Source: Flavobacterium gillisiae (GTDB lineage Bacteria; Bacteroidota; Bacteroidia; Flavobacteriales; Flavobacteriaceae). From it: a stretch of 64,000 nt of DNA. Both the position numbers and the translations under genes were made by a program. The stretch lies in assembly GCF_900107635.1 (NCBI RefSeq), contig NZ_FNRD01000010.1, positions 62,001-126,000 of the forward strand. Reading direction: 5' to 3'. Of this stretch, positions 30,127-41,083 are shown one piece after another. Below the pieces are notes generated by a model. That model was not told the origin of the DNA and ran no database searches. It worked only from the letters and a program-made list of their open reading frames with translations. How positions within the stretch are numbered: the first letter of the stretch is position 1; every line of letters starts with the position of its first letter.

Positions 30127-30243
30127 ATGAAAGTTAGAGCATCAGTAAAAAAGAGAAGTCCCGAGTGCAAGATTGTGCGTAGAAAAGGGATATTGTACGT
30201 TATAAACAAAAAGAATCCTAGATTTAAACAAAGACAAGGATAA
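30127..30243 (+). CDS. rpmJ: 50S ribosomal protein L36 (zinc-free type)
   Basis: 38 residues, starting [20 protein letters not shown] and ending RFKQRQG. L36 is a very small protein of the 50S subunit. The zinc-binding form has three Cys and one His; here only Cys14 remains and the other ligand positions are changed (for example Phe in the His position), so this is the C-minus form. It lies 12 bases after infA and two bases before rpsM. Confidence 0.96.
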   Translation: MKVRASVKKRSPECKIVRRKGILYVINKKNPRFKQRQG

Positions 30244-30245
30244 TT

Positions 30246-30620
30246 ATGGCAAGAATAGCAGGGGTAGATATCCCGAAAAACAAGAGAGGTGTTATAGCAC
30301 TTACCTATATCTTCGGATTAGGAAATAGTAGAGCTATTGAGATTTTAGAAAAAGCTCAAGTTAGCCAAGATAAAAAAGTTCAAGATTGGAATGATGATGA
30401 GATCGGAGCAATTCGTGAAGCAGTATCAGAATTCAAAATTGAAGGAGAATTGCGTTCTGAAGTTTCTTTGAACATCAAACGTTTAATGGATATTGGTTGT
30501 TACAGAGGTATCCGTCATAGAACTGGTCTTCCTTTAAGAGGACAAAGAACTAAAAACAACTCTAGAACAAGAAAAGGTAAAAGAAAAACTGTTGCCAACA
30601 AGAAAAAAGCAACTAAATAA
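30246..30620 (+). CDS. rpsM: 30S ribosomal protein S13
   Basis: 124 residues. S13 sits on the 30S head, contacting tRNA and forming bridges to the large subunit. Recognisable segments are [54 protein letters not shown] and a basic tail rich in Lys. It is the first gene of the classical alpha gene order. Confidence 0.97.
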   Translation: MARIAGVDIPKNKRGVIALTYIFGLGNSRAIEILEKAQVSQDKKVQDWNDDEIGAIREAVSEFKIEGELRSEVSLNIKRLMDIGCYRGIRHRTGLPLRGQRTKNNSRTRKGKRKTVANKKKATK

Positions 30621-30628
30621 TAAGTAAT

Positions 30629-31012
30629 ATGGCTAAAGCAACTGCAAAAAAACGTAAAGTTATCGTTGAATCAACGGGAGAAGCTCATATTTCTGCTACC
30701 TTCAATAACATCATTATTTCTTTGACAAACAAAAAAGGTGAAGTTATTTCTTGGTCTTCAGCTGGTAAAATGGGTTTTAGAGGTTCTAAAAAGAACACTC
30801 CATACGCAGCCCAAATGGCAGCAGAAGATTGTAGTAAAGTAGCTATTGAAGCAGGACTTAAAAAAGTGAAAGTTTATGTAAAAGGACCAGGAAACGGACG
30901 TGAGTCTGCGATTCGTTCTTTGCATAACGGTGGAATCGAAGTAACTGAGATTATCGATGTTACTCCAATGCCTCACAATGGATGTCGTCCTCCTAAAAGA
31001 CGTAGAGTTTAA
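30629..31012 (+). CDS. rpsK: 30S ribosomal protein S11
   Basis: 127 residues. S11 lies on the 30S platform near the E site. The conserved [40 protein letters not shown] and [18 protein letters not shown] segments are present. A 90-base structured gap separates it from rpsD. Confidence 0.97.
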   Translation: MAKATAKKRKVIVESTGEAHISATFNNIIISLTNKKGEVISWSSAGKMGFRGSKKNTPYAAQMAAEDCSKVAIEAGLKKVKVYVKGPGNGRESAIRSLHNGGIEVTEIIDVTPMPHNGCRPPKRRRV

Positions 31013-31032
31013 TAATATATTTAAGTATAACT

Positions 31033-31085
31033 AGGTAGAATAAACGATTATCGAAGGATATGACCTGAATTCATAATCTCTACCT
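31033..31085 (+). promoter_or_regulatory. Structured RNA element before rpsD
   Basis: The 90-base gap between rpsK and rpsD can fold into a long irregular hairpin. The lower helix is AGGTAGA (31033-31039) with TCTACCT (31079-31085). The upper helix is GATTAT (31046-31051) with ATAATC (31073-31078). The 3' strands of the two helices abut, and a six-base bulge lies on the 5' side. S4 represses the alpha operon through an mRNA structure in E. coli, so this is a candidate S4-responsive leader; the link is inference. Confidence 0.5.
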
Positions 31086-31102
31086 TAATAAAATTTTTAG
31101 AA

Positions 31103-31708
31103 ATGGCAAGATATACTGGTCCAAAAACTAGAATTGCTCGTAAATTTGGCGAAGCAATATTCGGAGATGACAAAGCATTCGAAAGAAGAAGTTACCCACC
31201 TGGGCAACACGGAATGGCTAAAAAAAGAGGTAAAAAATCTGAATATGCAATCCAGTTAATGGAGAAGCAAAAGGCTAAATATTCTTATGGAATTTTAGAA
31301 AAACAATTCAGAGGTTTATTTAAAAAAGCATCAGCTACTAAAGGTGTTACTGGTGAAGTTCTTTTACAATTATGTGAAGCAAGATTAGATAACGTAGTAT
31401 TTAGAATGGGTATCGCTCCTTCTAGAAGAGGCGCTAGACAACTTGTATCTCACAGACACGTTACCGTTAATGGTGATGTTGTAAATATCGCTTCTTACCA
31501 CCTTAAACCTGGTGATAAAGTAGGAGTTCGTGAAAAATCTAAATCATTAGAGGCTATCGAACGTTCTTTATCTAATTCAAGTCATGTTTATGAATGGATT
31601 ACTTGGAATAATGACGTTAAAGAAGGTACTTTCGTTTCTGTACCGGCTAGACTTCAAATTCCAGAAAACATTAAAGAACAGTTAATCGTAGAGTTGTACA
31701 ACAAATAA
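31103..31708 (+). CDS. rpsD: 30S ribosomal protein S4
   Basis: 201 residues. S4 is a primary 16S binder and, in many bacteria, an operon regulator. It opens [20 protein letters not shown] and has the S4 RNA-binding domain [20 protein letters not shown] followed by [19 protein letters not shown]-terminal Cys ligands are absent, so it is a zinc-free form. rpoA follows after 21 bases. Confidence 0.97.
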   Translation: MARYTGPKTRIARKFGEAIFGDDKAFERRSYPPGQHGMAKKRGKKSEYAIQLMEKQKAKYSYGILEKQFRGLFKKASATKGVTGEVLLQLCEARLDNVVFRMGIAPSRRGARQLVSHRHVTVNGDVVNIASYHLKPGDKVGVREKSKSLEAIERSLSNSSHVYEWITWNNDVKEGTFVSVPARLQIPENIKEQLIVELYNK

Positions 31709-31729
31709 TAATTGACTTAGTCGAAATTT

Positions 31730-32722
31730 ATGGCAATATTTAATTTTCAGAAGCCCGATAAAGTTATCATGATCGATTCAACCGATTTTGAAGGTAAATT
31801 TGAATTTAGACCTTTAGAACCAGGATACGGATTGACCGTTGGTAATGCACTTAGAAGAGTTTTGCTTTCAGCATTAGAAGGTTATGCAATTACATCCGTT
31901 CGCATTGAAGGTGTAGATCATGAGTTTTCTACTATCTCAGGAGTTGTTGAAGATGTTACCGAAATTATTCTTAATCTTAAACAAGTACGTTTCAAACGTC
32001 AAATTGAAGATATAGATAATGAGGCAGTTACTATTTCTGTTTCAGGTAAAGATCAATTGACAGCTGGTGATTTTCAAAAATTCATTTCAGGTTTCCAAGT
32101 TTTGAATCCAGAACTTGTTATCTGTAATCTAGATCCAAAAATCAAACTGAACTTCGATTTAACAATCGAAAAAGGTAGAGGATATGTTCCTGCAGAGGAG
32201 AACAAAAAACAGAACGCTGCAATTGGAACCATTTTTACGGATTCTATTTTTACTCCGGTAAAAAACGTAAAATATTCAATTGAAAATTTCCGTGTAGAGC
32301 AAAAAACAGATTATGAGAAATTAGTTTTTGAAATAAAAACTGATGGTTCTATCAATCCAAAAGATGCGCTTACTGAAGCTGCTAAAGTTTTAATTCACCA
32401 TTTCATGTTGTTTTCTGACGAAAGGATTACACTCGAGGCTGATGAGATCGCACAAACAGAATCGTATGATGAGGAATCATTACATATGAGACAATTGCTT
32501 AAAACTAAGCTTGTTGATATGGACTTATCTGTAAGAGCATTAAATTGTTTGAAAGCGGCTGAAGTTGATACACTTGGAGATTTAGTATCGTTCAATAAAA
32601 ATGACCTAATGAAATTCCGTAATTTTGGTAAAAAATCTTTAACTGAGCTAGATGAACTAGTGGCTATTAAAAATTTGAACTTCGGAATGGATTTAGCGAA
32701 ATACAAACTAGATAAAGAATAA
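31730..32722 (+). CDS. rpoA: RNA polymerase alpha subunit
   Basis: 330 residues. The N-terminal domain (about 1-230), which dimerises and nucleates core assembly, contains [20 protein letters not shown] and [18 protein letters not shown]. The C-terminal domain (about 250-330), which contacts UP elements and activators, contains [20 protein letters not shown] and [15 protein letters not shown]. It lies between rpsD and rplQ, the conserved arrangement. Confidence 0.98.
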   Translation: MAIFNFQKPDKVIMIDSTDFEGKFEFRPLEPGYGLTVGNALRRVLLSALEGYAITSVRIEGVDHEFSTISGVVEDVTEIILNLKQVRFKRQIEDIDNEAVTISVSGKDQLTAGDFQKFISGFQVLNPELVICNLDPKIKLNFDLTIEKGRGYVPAEENKKQNAAIGTIFTDSIFTPVKNVKYSIENFRVEQKTDYEKLVFEIKTDGSINPKDALTEAAKVLIHHFMLFSDERITLEADEIAQTESYDEESLHMRQLLKTKLVDMDLSVRALNCLKAAEVDTLGDLVSFNKNDLMKFRNFGKKSLTELDELVAIKNLNFGMDLAKYKLDKE

Positions 32723-32785
32723 ATTACTTCATATTTTGATCTCCAAAACGGATAGTATCAAGATGAAAGTATAAAAAAACACGTC

Positions 32786-33277
32786 ATGAGACACGGAAAA
32801 AAATTCAACCACTTAAGCAGACAAACAGCGCATAGAAAATCTATGTTAGCTAATATGGCTTGTTCTCTTATTGAGCACAAACGTATTAACACTACTGTTG
32901 CTAAAGCGAAAGCGCTTAAACAATTTGTTGAGCCTTTAATAACAAAATCAAAAACTGATACGACTCATAACCGTCGTATTTGTTTCGCTTACTTACGTAG
33001 TAAATATGCGGTAACTGACTTGTTCAGAGACGTAGCTGCTAAAGTAGGAGACCGTCCAGGTGGATACACTCGTATCATTAAAGTTGGAAATCGTTTGGGA
33101 GATAATGCTGATATGGCAATGATCGAACTTGTAGATTTCAATGAACTTTACAATGGTGGTAAAAAAGAAGTTAAAAAAGCAAAAAGCCGTCGTGGTGGAA
33201 AAGCTAAAAAAGCAGATGAAGCTACTGAAGAAGCTCCAGTTGCTGAAGCTGACACAACTACAGACGCAGCTGAGTAA
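32786..33277 (+). CDS. rplQ: 50S ribosomal protein L17
   Basis: 163 residues. L17 lies near the tunnel exit. The conserved core is at the N-terminus ([40 protein letters not shown]) and ends around residue 120. The tail is first basic ([17 protein letters not shown]) and then acidic and Ala/Thr-rich, an extension common in Bacteroidota L17. It is the last gene of the ribosomal cluster; a strong terminator follows. Confidence 0.97.
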   Translation: MRHGKKFNHLSRQTAHRKSMLANMACSLIEHKRINTTVAKAKALKQFVEPLITKSKTDTTHNRRICFAYLRSKYAVTDLFRDVAAKVGDRPGGYTRIIKVGNRLGDNADMAMIELVDFNELYNGGKKEVKKAKSRRGGKAKKADEATEEAPVAEADTTTDAAE

Positions 33278-33305
33278 TTATGAAGATAATTATTCAATAA
33301 AATTT

Positions 33306-33340
33306 AAGGATAAACTAGTAATAGTTTATCCTTTTTTTTT
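33306..33340 (+). terminator. Rho-independent terminator of the ribosomal protein operon
   Basis: A perfect 12-bp stem (AAGGATAAACTA with TAGTTTATCCTT), a four-base loop and then a run of T. It starts 29 bases after the rplQ stop. Confidence 0.9.
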
Positions 33341-33470
33341 GCTTTTTTTCGAACAAATGAATGTAGGGCTTTACATTTTTCTGCTATTCTGTTTGTTTTG
33401 TTACATTCTATTAAGTAAAAGCGCCCATAAGGACGAGCTTTTCCTTTTATTTTATAAAAAATTTTAAAAG

Positions 33471-33502
33471 TTTGCATCCATTGTATTAATGGATTAAATT
33501 TG
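33471..33502 (+). promoter_or_regulatory. Promoter of carA
   Basis: TTTG (33471-33474), a 20-base spacer and TAAATTTG (33495-33502) match the Bacteroidota promoter consensus. The carA ATG is at 33521, giving a leader of about a dozen bases. Confidence 0.7.
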
Positions 33503-33520
33503 CACAATATTTAACTACTC

Positions 33521-34621
33521 ATGAAATATACAACACGACAAAGCGCCATACTTTTACTAAGTGATGGAACCATTTTTCACGGAAAATCAATAGGGATCAG
33601 TGGAACAACTTTTGGAGAAGTATGCTTTAATACCGGAATGACCGGTTATCAAGAAATTTTTACGGATCCGTCTTATTTTGGGCAGATAATGGTAGCCACT
33701 AATGCTCATATTGGGAATTATGGCGTAAATGAAAATGAAGTAGAATCTGATGGTATAAAAATATCAGGTTTAGTTTGTAAAAACTTTAGTTTCAATTATT
33801 CTAGAGCAGATGCTTCAGAGAGCTTAGAGGATTACTTCATTAAACAAAACCTTATTTGTATCTCTGATGTGGATACTAGAGCGCTTGTAAGTTACATTAG
33901 AGATAATGGGGCTATGAATGCTGTTATTTGTACTGACGGGACTGCTGTAGAGGATTTAAAGAAGTCTTTGGTAAATGTTCCTGATATGAAAGGATTAGAA
34001 CTAGCGTCAAAAGTTTCTACTAAGGAGGCATATTACTATGGTGATGAAAATGCTACCTACAAAATTGCAGCATTAGACTTAGGTATTAAAACAAATATCC
34101 TACGTAACCTTGCTAAAAGAGATTGTTATATTAAGGTTTTTCCTTTTGACTCAACATATAGTGATTTAGCTTCTTTTAGTCCTGATGGTTTTTTCTTATC
34201 TAATGGTCCTGGTGATCCAGAACCTCTTTCAGGAGCTATTCAAGTGGCAAAAGAAATTCTGGAGAATAACAAACCATTATTTGGAATTTGTTTAGGTCAT
34301 CAAGTAATTGGTTTAGCTAATGGAATTTCGACATATAAAATGTTTAATGGGCACAGAGGAATAAATCATCCGGTAAAGAATTTGATTTCTGGCAAAGGTG
34401 AAATTACTTCTCAGAATCATGGTTTTGCAGTGAACAAAGAAGAGTTGGAAAACAATTCTGATATGGAAATTACGCATGTTCATTTAAATGACGGAACTGT
34501 TGCAGGAATGAAAATGAAACATAAAAATTGTTTTTCAGTTCAGTACCATCCTGAAGCAAGTCCTGGACCTCATGATTCCTCTTATTTATTCGATCAATTT
34601 ATTGAAAATATTAAAGGATAA
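33521..34621 (+). CDS. carA: Carbamoyl-phosphate synthase small (glutaminase) subunit
   Basis: 366 residues. CarA hydrolyses glutamine and passes ammonia to CarB for carbamoyl phosphate, used for arginine and pyrimidines. The N-terminal CarA-specific domain is followed by a class I glutamine amidotransferase domain with nucleophile Cys257 (FGICLGHQ) and the His343/Glu345 pair (QYHPEASPGP). carB is not adjacent: the next gene is eno after a terminator. It has its own promoter after the rplQ terminator. Confidence 0.95.
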   Translation: MKYTTRQSAILLLSDGTIFHGKSIGISGTTFGEVCFNTGMTGYQEIFTDPSYFGQIMVATNAHIGNYGVNENEVESDGIKISGLVCKNFSFNYSRADASESLEDYFIKQNLICISDVDTRALVSYIRDNGAMNAVICTDGTAVEDLKKSLVNVPDMKGLELASKVSTKEAYYYGDENATYKIAALDLGIKTNILRNLAKRDCYIKVFPFDSTYSDLASFSPDGFFLSNGPGDPEPLSGAIQVAKEILENNKPLFGICLGHQVIGLANGISTYKMFNGHRGINHPVKNLISGKGEITSQNHGFAVNKEELENNSDMEITHVHLNDGTVAGMKMKHKNCFSVQYHPEASPGPHDSSYLFDQFIENIKG

Positions 34622-34652
34622 TATAAATATTTTTTTTTGATAAAAACTATAG

Positions 34653-34690
34653 GGATACTTTCTTTTTAATTAAAGTTAGTATCCTTTTTT
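34653..34690 (+). terminator. Terminator after carA
   Basis: GGATACT (34653-34659) pairs with AGTATCC (34678-34684), followed by six T. The 18-base interior can also pair weakly through CTTT/AAAG. Confidence 0.7.
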
Positions 34691-36263
<1,573 letters not shown>

Positions 36264-36284
36264 TAGTATTATTTTTATTTATAT

Positions 36285-36316
36285 AAAGCCATTCGAGTTA
36301 TTCGGGTGGCTTTTTT
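36285..36316 (+). terminator. Terminator after eno
   Basis: AAAGCCA (36285-36291) pairs with TGGCTTT (36307-36313) with further imperfect pairing inside, followed by T. It is 22 bases past the eno stop. Confidence 0.75.
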
Positions 36317-36417
36317 GTTGAATTTAACAATAACATTATCGATTTCGCTTTTTATTTAATGTTATTATCCTTAGATTTGGTAGATTATTAAATATAAAGT
36401 TTTATTTTCAAAATATT

Positions 36418-37701
36418 ATGTCAAAAACAGCTATAGTAGAAATTGATGGTAAGAGGTATGAGTTTCCAGTTGTAGAAGGAAGCGAAAACGAAGAAGCTAT
36501 CGATATTAACAAATTACGAGATTTAACTGGGGTAATCACTCTTGACCCAGGGTATAAAAATTCAGGTTCTTGTACCAGTAAAATCACTTTCTTAGATGGT
36601 GAACTAGGAATACTTCGTTACAGAGGGTATTCAATTGAAGAATTAGCTGATAAAGCTGATTTTTTAGAAGTATCTTTTCTTTTAATTTTTGGAGAGTTGC
36701 CTACTGCAGTTCAGTTGCAGCAATTTGAAGACGATATTAGAAGACATACATTAGTTAATGAAGAAATGAAAAGCATCATTGATGGTTTTCCAAGAACGGC
36801 GCATCCAATGGGTGTTTTAGCTGCTTTAACTAGTGCTTTAACAGCATTTAACCCTAAATCGGTAAATGTTGATAATGAAAAAGAAATGTATCACGCCGTT
36901 TGTAAGACGATGGGGAAATTCCTAGTAATTGCAACATGGACGTACAGAAAAAGCATGGGTTATCCTTTAAACTATTATGATAACACAAAAGGATATGTAG
37001 AGAATTTCATGAAATTAATGTTTGAAATACCAACAGGACCTTATAAAGCAAGTCCAATTGTTATCGATGCATTAAATAAATTGTTTATCCTTCATGCAGA
37101 TCATGAACAAAACTGTTCTACATCTACTGTAAGAATGGTTGGTTCTTCTCATGCGGGATTATTCGCGTCAATTTCAGCAGGTGTTTCTGCGCTTTGGGGA
37201 CCTCTACATGGAGGAGCAAATCAAGCGGTTCTTGAAATGCTAGAAGAAATCCATAACAATGGAGGAGACACGGATAAATATATGGCTAAGGCCAAAGATA
37301 AAAACGATCCTTTTAGACTGATGGGTTTTGGTCATAGAGTTTATAAAAACTTTGATCCACGTGCTAAAATTATCAAAAAAGCGGCAGATGAAGTTTTAGA
37401 AACTTTAGGTGTTGATGATCCAATTCTTGCAATTGCAAAGAAATTAGAAGCATTGGCTCTAGAGGATGAATATTTCAAATCAAGAAGCTTATATCCAAAT
37501 GTAGATTTCTATTCTGGAATCATTTATAGAGCATTAGGAATTCCTACTGATATGTTTACCGTGATGTTCGCTATTGGGCGTTTACCGGGTTGGATTGCAC
37601 AATGGAAAGAAATGCGTGAAAACAAAGAGCCTATCGGAAGACCAAGGCAAATATATACTGGATCTCCTTTGAGAGATTTTAAAACAGTAGATAAACGATA
37701 A
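36418..37701 (+). CDS. gltA: Citrate synthase
   Basis: 427 residues. It condenses acetyl-CoA and oxaloacetate to citrate at the start of the TCA cycle. The catalytic residues are visible: His264 in GPLHGGANQAV, His306 in GFGHRVYKNFDPRAK and the Asp in YPNVDFYSG. The HADHEQNCSTSTVR segment and the ~60-residue N-terminal extension fit the long hexameric (type II) enzymes of Gram-negative bacteria. A terminator follows directly. Confidence 0.95.
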   Translation: MSKTAIVEIDGKRYEFPVVEGSENEEAIDINKLRDLTGVITLDPGYKNSGSCTSKITFLDGELGILRYRGYSIEELADKADFLEVSFLLIFGELPTAVQLQQFEDDIRRHTLVNEEMKSIIDGFPRTAHPMGVLAALTSALTAFNPKSVNVDNEKEMYHAVCKTMGKFLVIATWTYRKSMGYPLNYYDNTKGYVENFMKLMFEIPTGPYKASPIVIDALNKLFILHADHEQNCSTSTVRMVGSSHAGLFASISAGVSALWGPLHGGANQAVLEMLEEIHNNGGDTDKYMAKAKDKNDPFRLMGFGHRVYKNFDPRAKIIKKAADEVLETLGVDDPILAIAKKLEALALEDEYFKSRSLYPNVDFYSGIIYRALGIPTDMFTVMFAIGRLPGWIAQWKEMRENKEPIGRPRQIYTGSPLRDFKTVDKR

Positions 37702-37711
37702 ATTCAATTTT

Positions 37712-37743
37712 AAAAAGCTTCACTTTCTAGTGAGGCTTTTTTT
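37712..37743 (+). terminator. Terminator after gltA
   Basis: An 11-bp stem (AAAGCTTCACT with AGTGAGGCTTT, one T-G wobble) has a four-base loop and a T-run. It lies directly before the amidinotransferase-family gene, whose ATG at 37769 is 26 bases further on. Confidence 0.8.
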
Positions 37744-37768
37744 ACCTTTGTCCAAATTGAAATACTAT

Positions 37769-38683
37769 ATGTTAAATTTAAATGTAAAGAACGAGAGTTC
37801 AAGATTACGAGCAGTAGTTTTGGGAACAGCAATTAGTAATGGTCAAATGCCGTCAGTAGATGAAGCATATGATCCAAAATCATTAGAGCATATATTAGCA
37901 GGGACTTATCCGGTTGAAAAGGATATGGTGGCTGAGATGGAAGCTTTTAATAAAGTGCTTCATAAATATGATGTCACAATTTATAGACCCGAGTTAATTG
38001 CTGATTATAATCAGATATTTACAAGAGATATTGGTTTTGTAATTGATGGAGTTTTCATCAAATCAAATATATTACCGGAACGCGAGAGAGAGCTAGATGC
38101 TATTCAATATGTAATTGATCAGATGGATCCTAAAAAAGTAGTTCGTCCTCCTGAAGAGGTGCATATCGAAGGTGGGGATGTCATGCTTTGGGACGACCAT
38201 ATATTTATCGGTACTTATAAAGGAAGTGATTATAAAGATTATATTACTGCAAGAACAAATAAAGAGGGAGTACAATTTATAAAAGACTTGTTTCCTAATA
38301 AAATCGTTAAAGAATTTGATTTGGTGAAATCTAAAATTGAAGCCAGGGATAATGCTTTACATCTTGATTGTTGTTTCCAGCCGGTAGGCCCTAATAAGGG
38401 AATTATCTATAAGAGCGGATTTCGTGAAGAAGCGGATTATATGTATCTGGTGAACCTTTTTGGCAAAGAAAACTTATTTCATATCACTAGAGATGAGATG
38501 TACACTATGAATTCTAATGTGTTTTCTATTGACTCTAATGTTGTGGTTTCCGAAAAGAATTTTACAAGATTAAATAATTGGTTGCGATCTGAAGGTTTTA
38601 CAGTGGAAGAAGTTCCTTATGCCGAGATTTCCAAACAAGAAGGACTATTACGTTGTTCTACACTACCTTTAATAAGAGACTAA
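37769..38683 (+). CDS. Dimethylarginine dimethylaminohydrolase/amidinotransferase-family protein
   Basis: 304 residues from the ATG at 37769 (MLNLNVKNESSRLRAVVLG). An upstream in-frame start at 37730 lies inside the gltA terminator and was not used. The fold is the guanidine-group modifying (pentein) family: acidic IEGGDVMLWDD, catalytic His in ALHLDCCFQPV and the C-terminal catalytic Cys (Cys296) in LLRCSTLPL. Enzymes of this family hydrolyse methylarginines or arginine or transfer amidino groups; the exact substrate is not clear. A second member of the superfamily is the next gene. Confidence 0.8.
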   Translation: MLNLNVKNESSRLRAVVLGTAISNGQMPSVDEAYDPKSLEHILAGTYPVEKDMVAEMEAFNKVLHKYDVTIYRPELIADYNQIFTRDIGFVIDGVFIKSNILPERERELDAIQYVIDQMDPKKVVRPPEEVHIEGGDVMLWDDHIFIGTYKGSDYKDYITARTNKEGVQFIKDLFPNKIVKEFDLVKSKIEARDNALHLDCCFQPVGPNKGIIYKSGFREEADYMYLVNLFGKENLFHITRDEMYTMNSNVFSIDSNVVVSEKNFTRLNNWLRSEGFTVEEVPYAEISKQEGLLRCSTLPLIRD

Positions 38684-38791
38684 AAATTTTGTTTCACGAT
38701 TAAGGTCTTAATTTTGGCTGTTCGCAACTTGATTCGAGTAAGTGAACTAGCTGAGCAAATCTTAAACTTGAAACTTTTAAACAAAAAAAGC

Positions 38792-39727
38792 ATGAAACAA
38801 ACAACAAATTCTATATTGATGATTCGTCCGGTGGCGTTTAGAATGAACGAACAAACGGCAGTTAATAATTATTATCAAAAAGTATTAGACGACCTTTTAC
38901 CGGCAACAGTAAATGCAAAGGCACAACAAGAATTTGACGCTTTTGTTGAAAAACTAAGAGCTGTGGGTGTTGATGTCACTGTAGTAGATGACACATTAGA
39001 TCCAGATACTCCAGACAGTGTTTTTCCAAACAACTGGGTTTCTTTTCATGAAAATGGAGATGTGGCATTGTACCCTATGTTTGCGGAGAATCGCCGTCAG
39101 GAACGTCGTGAGGAAATTTTGGATATGTTAGAAGAGAAAGGATTCAAGATTGAAAATATTGTAGATTATACTTCTGCAGAGGAAGATGGTTTTTTCTTAG
39201 AAGGTACTGGAAGTTTACTTCTTGATAGAGCGAATGAAAAAGCCTATTGTGCTTTATCTCCAAGAGCTGATGAAGAATTGTTTATTGAGTTCTGTGAAGA
39301 TTTTGACTATGCACCAGTATTGTTTGAAGCTTTTCAAACTGTAAATGGAGAACGAAAATTGATTTATCACACTAACGTTATGATGTGTTTGGGTGAAACT
39401 TTTGCGGTAATTTGTGCTGATTGCATCGATGATAGAAAAGAACGCAAAATGGTTTTGGATAATCTTAAAAAGGATAATAAAGAGGTGATTTTAATCACAG
39501 AAGACCAAGTTAATACTTTCGCTGGAAACATGCTGGAAGTGCGAGGTGCAGATGATAAAAGGTATTTGGTAATGAGTGCGGCTGCACATCAGAGCTTAAA
39601 GCCAAAACAAATAGAGCAATTAGAAAAACATGCTACGATTCTTAGTTCAAGTTTAGATACTATTGAAGCTTGTGGCGGTGGAAGTGCCAGATGTATGATG
39701 GCAGAAATTTTCTTACCGAAAGCATAA
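38792..39727 (+). CDS. ctlX: Arginine deiminase-related protein, CtlX (citrulline utilization hydrolase) type
   Basis: 311 residues from the ATG at 38792 (MKQTTNSILMIRPVAFRMNE). The start at 38714 would add 26 unsupported residues. Pentein-fold motifs are visible: FPNNWVSFH, EGTGSLLLDR, catalytic-type His in IYHTNVMMCLGE and a C-terminal Cys301 in GGGSARCMMAEIF. The sequence fits the family named CtlX, linked to citrulline or arginine use. It follows the other pentein gene by 108 bases and ends at a strong bidirectional terminator. Confidence 0.75.
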   Translation: MKQTTNSILMIRPVAFRMNEQTAVNNYYQKVLDDLLPATVNAKAQQEFDAFVEKLRAVGVDVTVVDDTLDPDTPDSVFPNNWVSFHENGDVALYPMFAENRRQERREEILDMLEEKGFKIENIVDYTSAEEDGFFLEGTGSLLLDRANEKAYCALSPRADEELFIEFCEDFDYAPVLFEAFQTVNGERKLIYHTNVMMCLGETFAVICADCIDDRKERKMVLDNLKKDNKEVILITEDQVNTFAGNMLEVRGADDKRYLVMSAAAHQSLKPKQIEQLEKHATILSSSLDTIEACGGGSARCMMAEIFLPKA

Positions 39728-39768
39728 AAAAAAAGACCTTCAAATATTTTTGAAGGTCTTTTTTTTTG
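39728..39768. terminator. Bidirectional terminator between ctlX and the MarC gene
   Basis: AAAAGACCTTCAAA (39731-39744) pairs with TTTGAAGGTCTTTT (39749-39762) around a four-base loop. A-runs on the left and T-runs on the right serve both converging genes. Confidence 0.88.
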
Positions 39769-39787
39769 AATTATCGCGATCTTTTTT

Positions 39788-40417
39788 TTACATCAAATTT
39801 GTTTTGACTATTGTTATTATAGAGCTGATAATATATTGAACTCCTATAGCAATTACAATAAAACCTACAATTCTGGAAATAGCTACAATTCCGGAAGCTC
39901 CAAGTATTTTAGCCAGATAATGTGCACTTCTCAAGGTGACAAAAATAGCGATGGCTACGGCTATCATTGCTAAAACTGAAATTATAATTTCGGATGTTTG
40001 ATGATGTTCACTATAAAATGCAATTAGCAGCGACATAGATCCCGGCCCAGCAAGCATGGGGATTGCTAATGGAGTTAAAGCAATATCATTTCGCTTTTGT
40101 GCATCACTTTCTACCTTTTTGCTCACACCTCTTTTTTTGTTAAATTGGCCTGAGAGCAGAGAAAACCCTGAAGTGGCTATAACAATTCCTCCTGCTATAC
40201 GTAGAGCTTCCATACTAATTCCGAAAAAGGATAAAACATACTCCCCTAAAAAAAAGGAGATAATCATAATCACAAAAACATTGATTGCCGTCCACAGTGA
40301 AATACGGGAGCGTTCTTTTTTGTCATCATCCTGTGTGAGTCCAACAAAAATGGGAACTGTACCAATAGGGTTGATAACTGAAAAAAGGGCAGCAAACAAA
40401 TAAATAAAAAGTTCCAT
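39788..40417 (-). CDS. MarC-family integral membrane protein (UPF0056)
   Basis: 209 residues with about six hydrophobic helices. The N-terminal NPIGTVPIFVGLTQ and the central ALTPLAIPMLAGPGSMSLLI segments are the family signature. The name comes from an E. coli locus once linked to multiple antibiotic resistance, a link later not supported, so the function is open. A charged cytosolic loop (KKRGVSKKVESDAQKRND) separates two three-helix halves. It is a single gene, convergent with ctlX. Confidence 0.85.
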   Translation of the reverse strand: MELFIYLFAALFSVINPIGTVPIFVGLTQDDDKKERSRISLWTAINVFVIMIISFFLGEYVLSFFGISMEALRIAGGIVIATSGFSLLSGQFNKKRGVSKKVESDAQKRNDIALTPLAIPMLAGPGSMSLLIAFYSEHHQTSEIIISVLAMIAVAIAIFVTLRSAHYLAKILGASGIVAISRIVGFIVIAIGVQYIISSIITIVKTNLM

Positions 40418-40591
40418 GTTTTTTCGCGAAATTAGTTGTTGTATTGCCTGTTAAAGCATCTTTAGGATTAAGAAAAGGTTATAATATGAAGAATAGAATT
40501 GTAATATAATACAATTAGAAATCGAAAGATATTAATTTTAATTAAAACGGACTATAGTATTTTAGTACTTTTACCAAAAAATAATAAAATA

Positions 40592-40957
40592 ATGAAAAAT
40601 AAAAAAACTTTAGTTCTTGGTGCATCAGCAAAACCAGAGAAATATGCATACAAAGCGATTACTATGCTTGTTGAGAAAGGGCATTCTGTTCTTGCTATTG
40701 GTCAAAATGCGGGAGAAGTGGCTGGAATAAAAATTCAGACTAAAGCGATTCCTTTAAAAAACATCGATACCATTACCTTATATTTAAACCCAGCGCGTCA
40801 AAAAGATTATTATAATTATATCGTAGAAACTAAACCAAAACGTGTGCTTTTTAATCCAGGGACTGAAAACCCAGAATTTTATCAGCTTTTGGAATTGAAT
40901 AACATAAAATCAGAAGTTGCTTGTACATTGGTTTTATTGACTACAAATAGGTATTAA
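40592..40957 (+). CDS. CoA-binding domain protein
   Basis: 121 residues forming a single Rossmann-type CoA_binding domain. It begins TLVLGASAKPEKYAYKAITM, a nucleotide-binding loop, then EKGHSVLAIGQNAGEVAGI and TLYLNPARQKDYYNYI, KRVLFNPGTENPEFY. Stand-alone members are common and poorly characterised; binding of CoA or a nucleotide is inferred from the family. It is monocistronic. Confidence 0.85.
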   Translation: MKNKKTLVLGASAKPEKYAYKAITMLVEKGHSVLAIGQNAGEVAGIKIQTKAIPLKNIDTITLYLNPARQKDYYNYIVETKPKRVLFNPGTENPEFYQLLELNNIKSEVACTLVLLTTNRY

Positions 40958-41083
40958 GCACCTAAATTTGTTTGTGAATTATCCTAATACTTCATGAAAT
41001 TACATTATTGTGTTCATTCCGTCTCGTTTTAACAAAGAGACGGAATGCAATTACAAACACTTTCTTAAGACTCTGTATGGAAA

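Noticed and set aside
33141..33467. A 108-codon plus-strand frame overlapping rplQ
   Set aside because: It is a shadow of the rplQ Lys/Ala-rich tail in another frame, running through the terminator.
41015..41047. An 11-bp perfect inverted repeat as terminator between the CoA-binding gene and the symporter
   Set aside because: CATTCCGTCTC pairs with GAGACGGAATG, but no T-run follows on either strand. It remains an unexplained inverted repeat.
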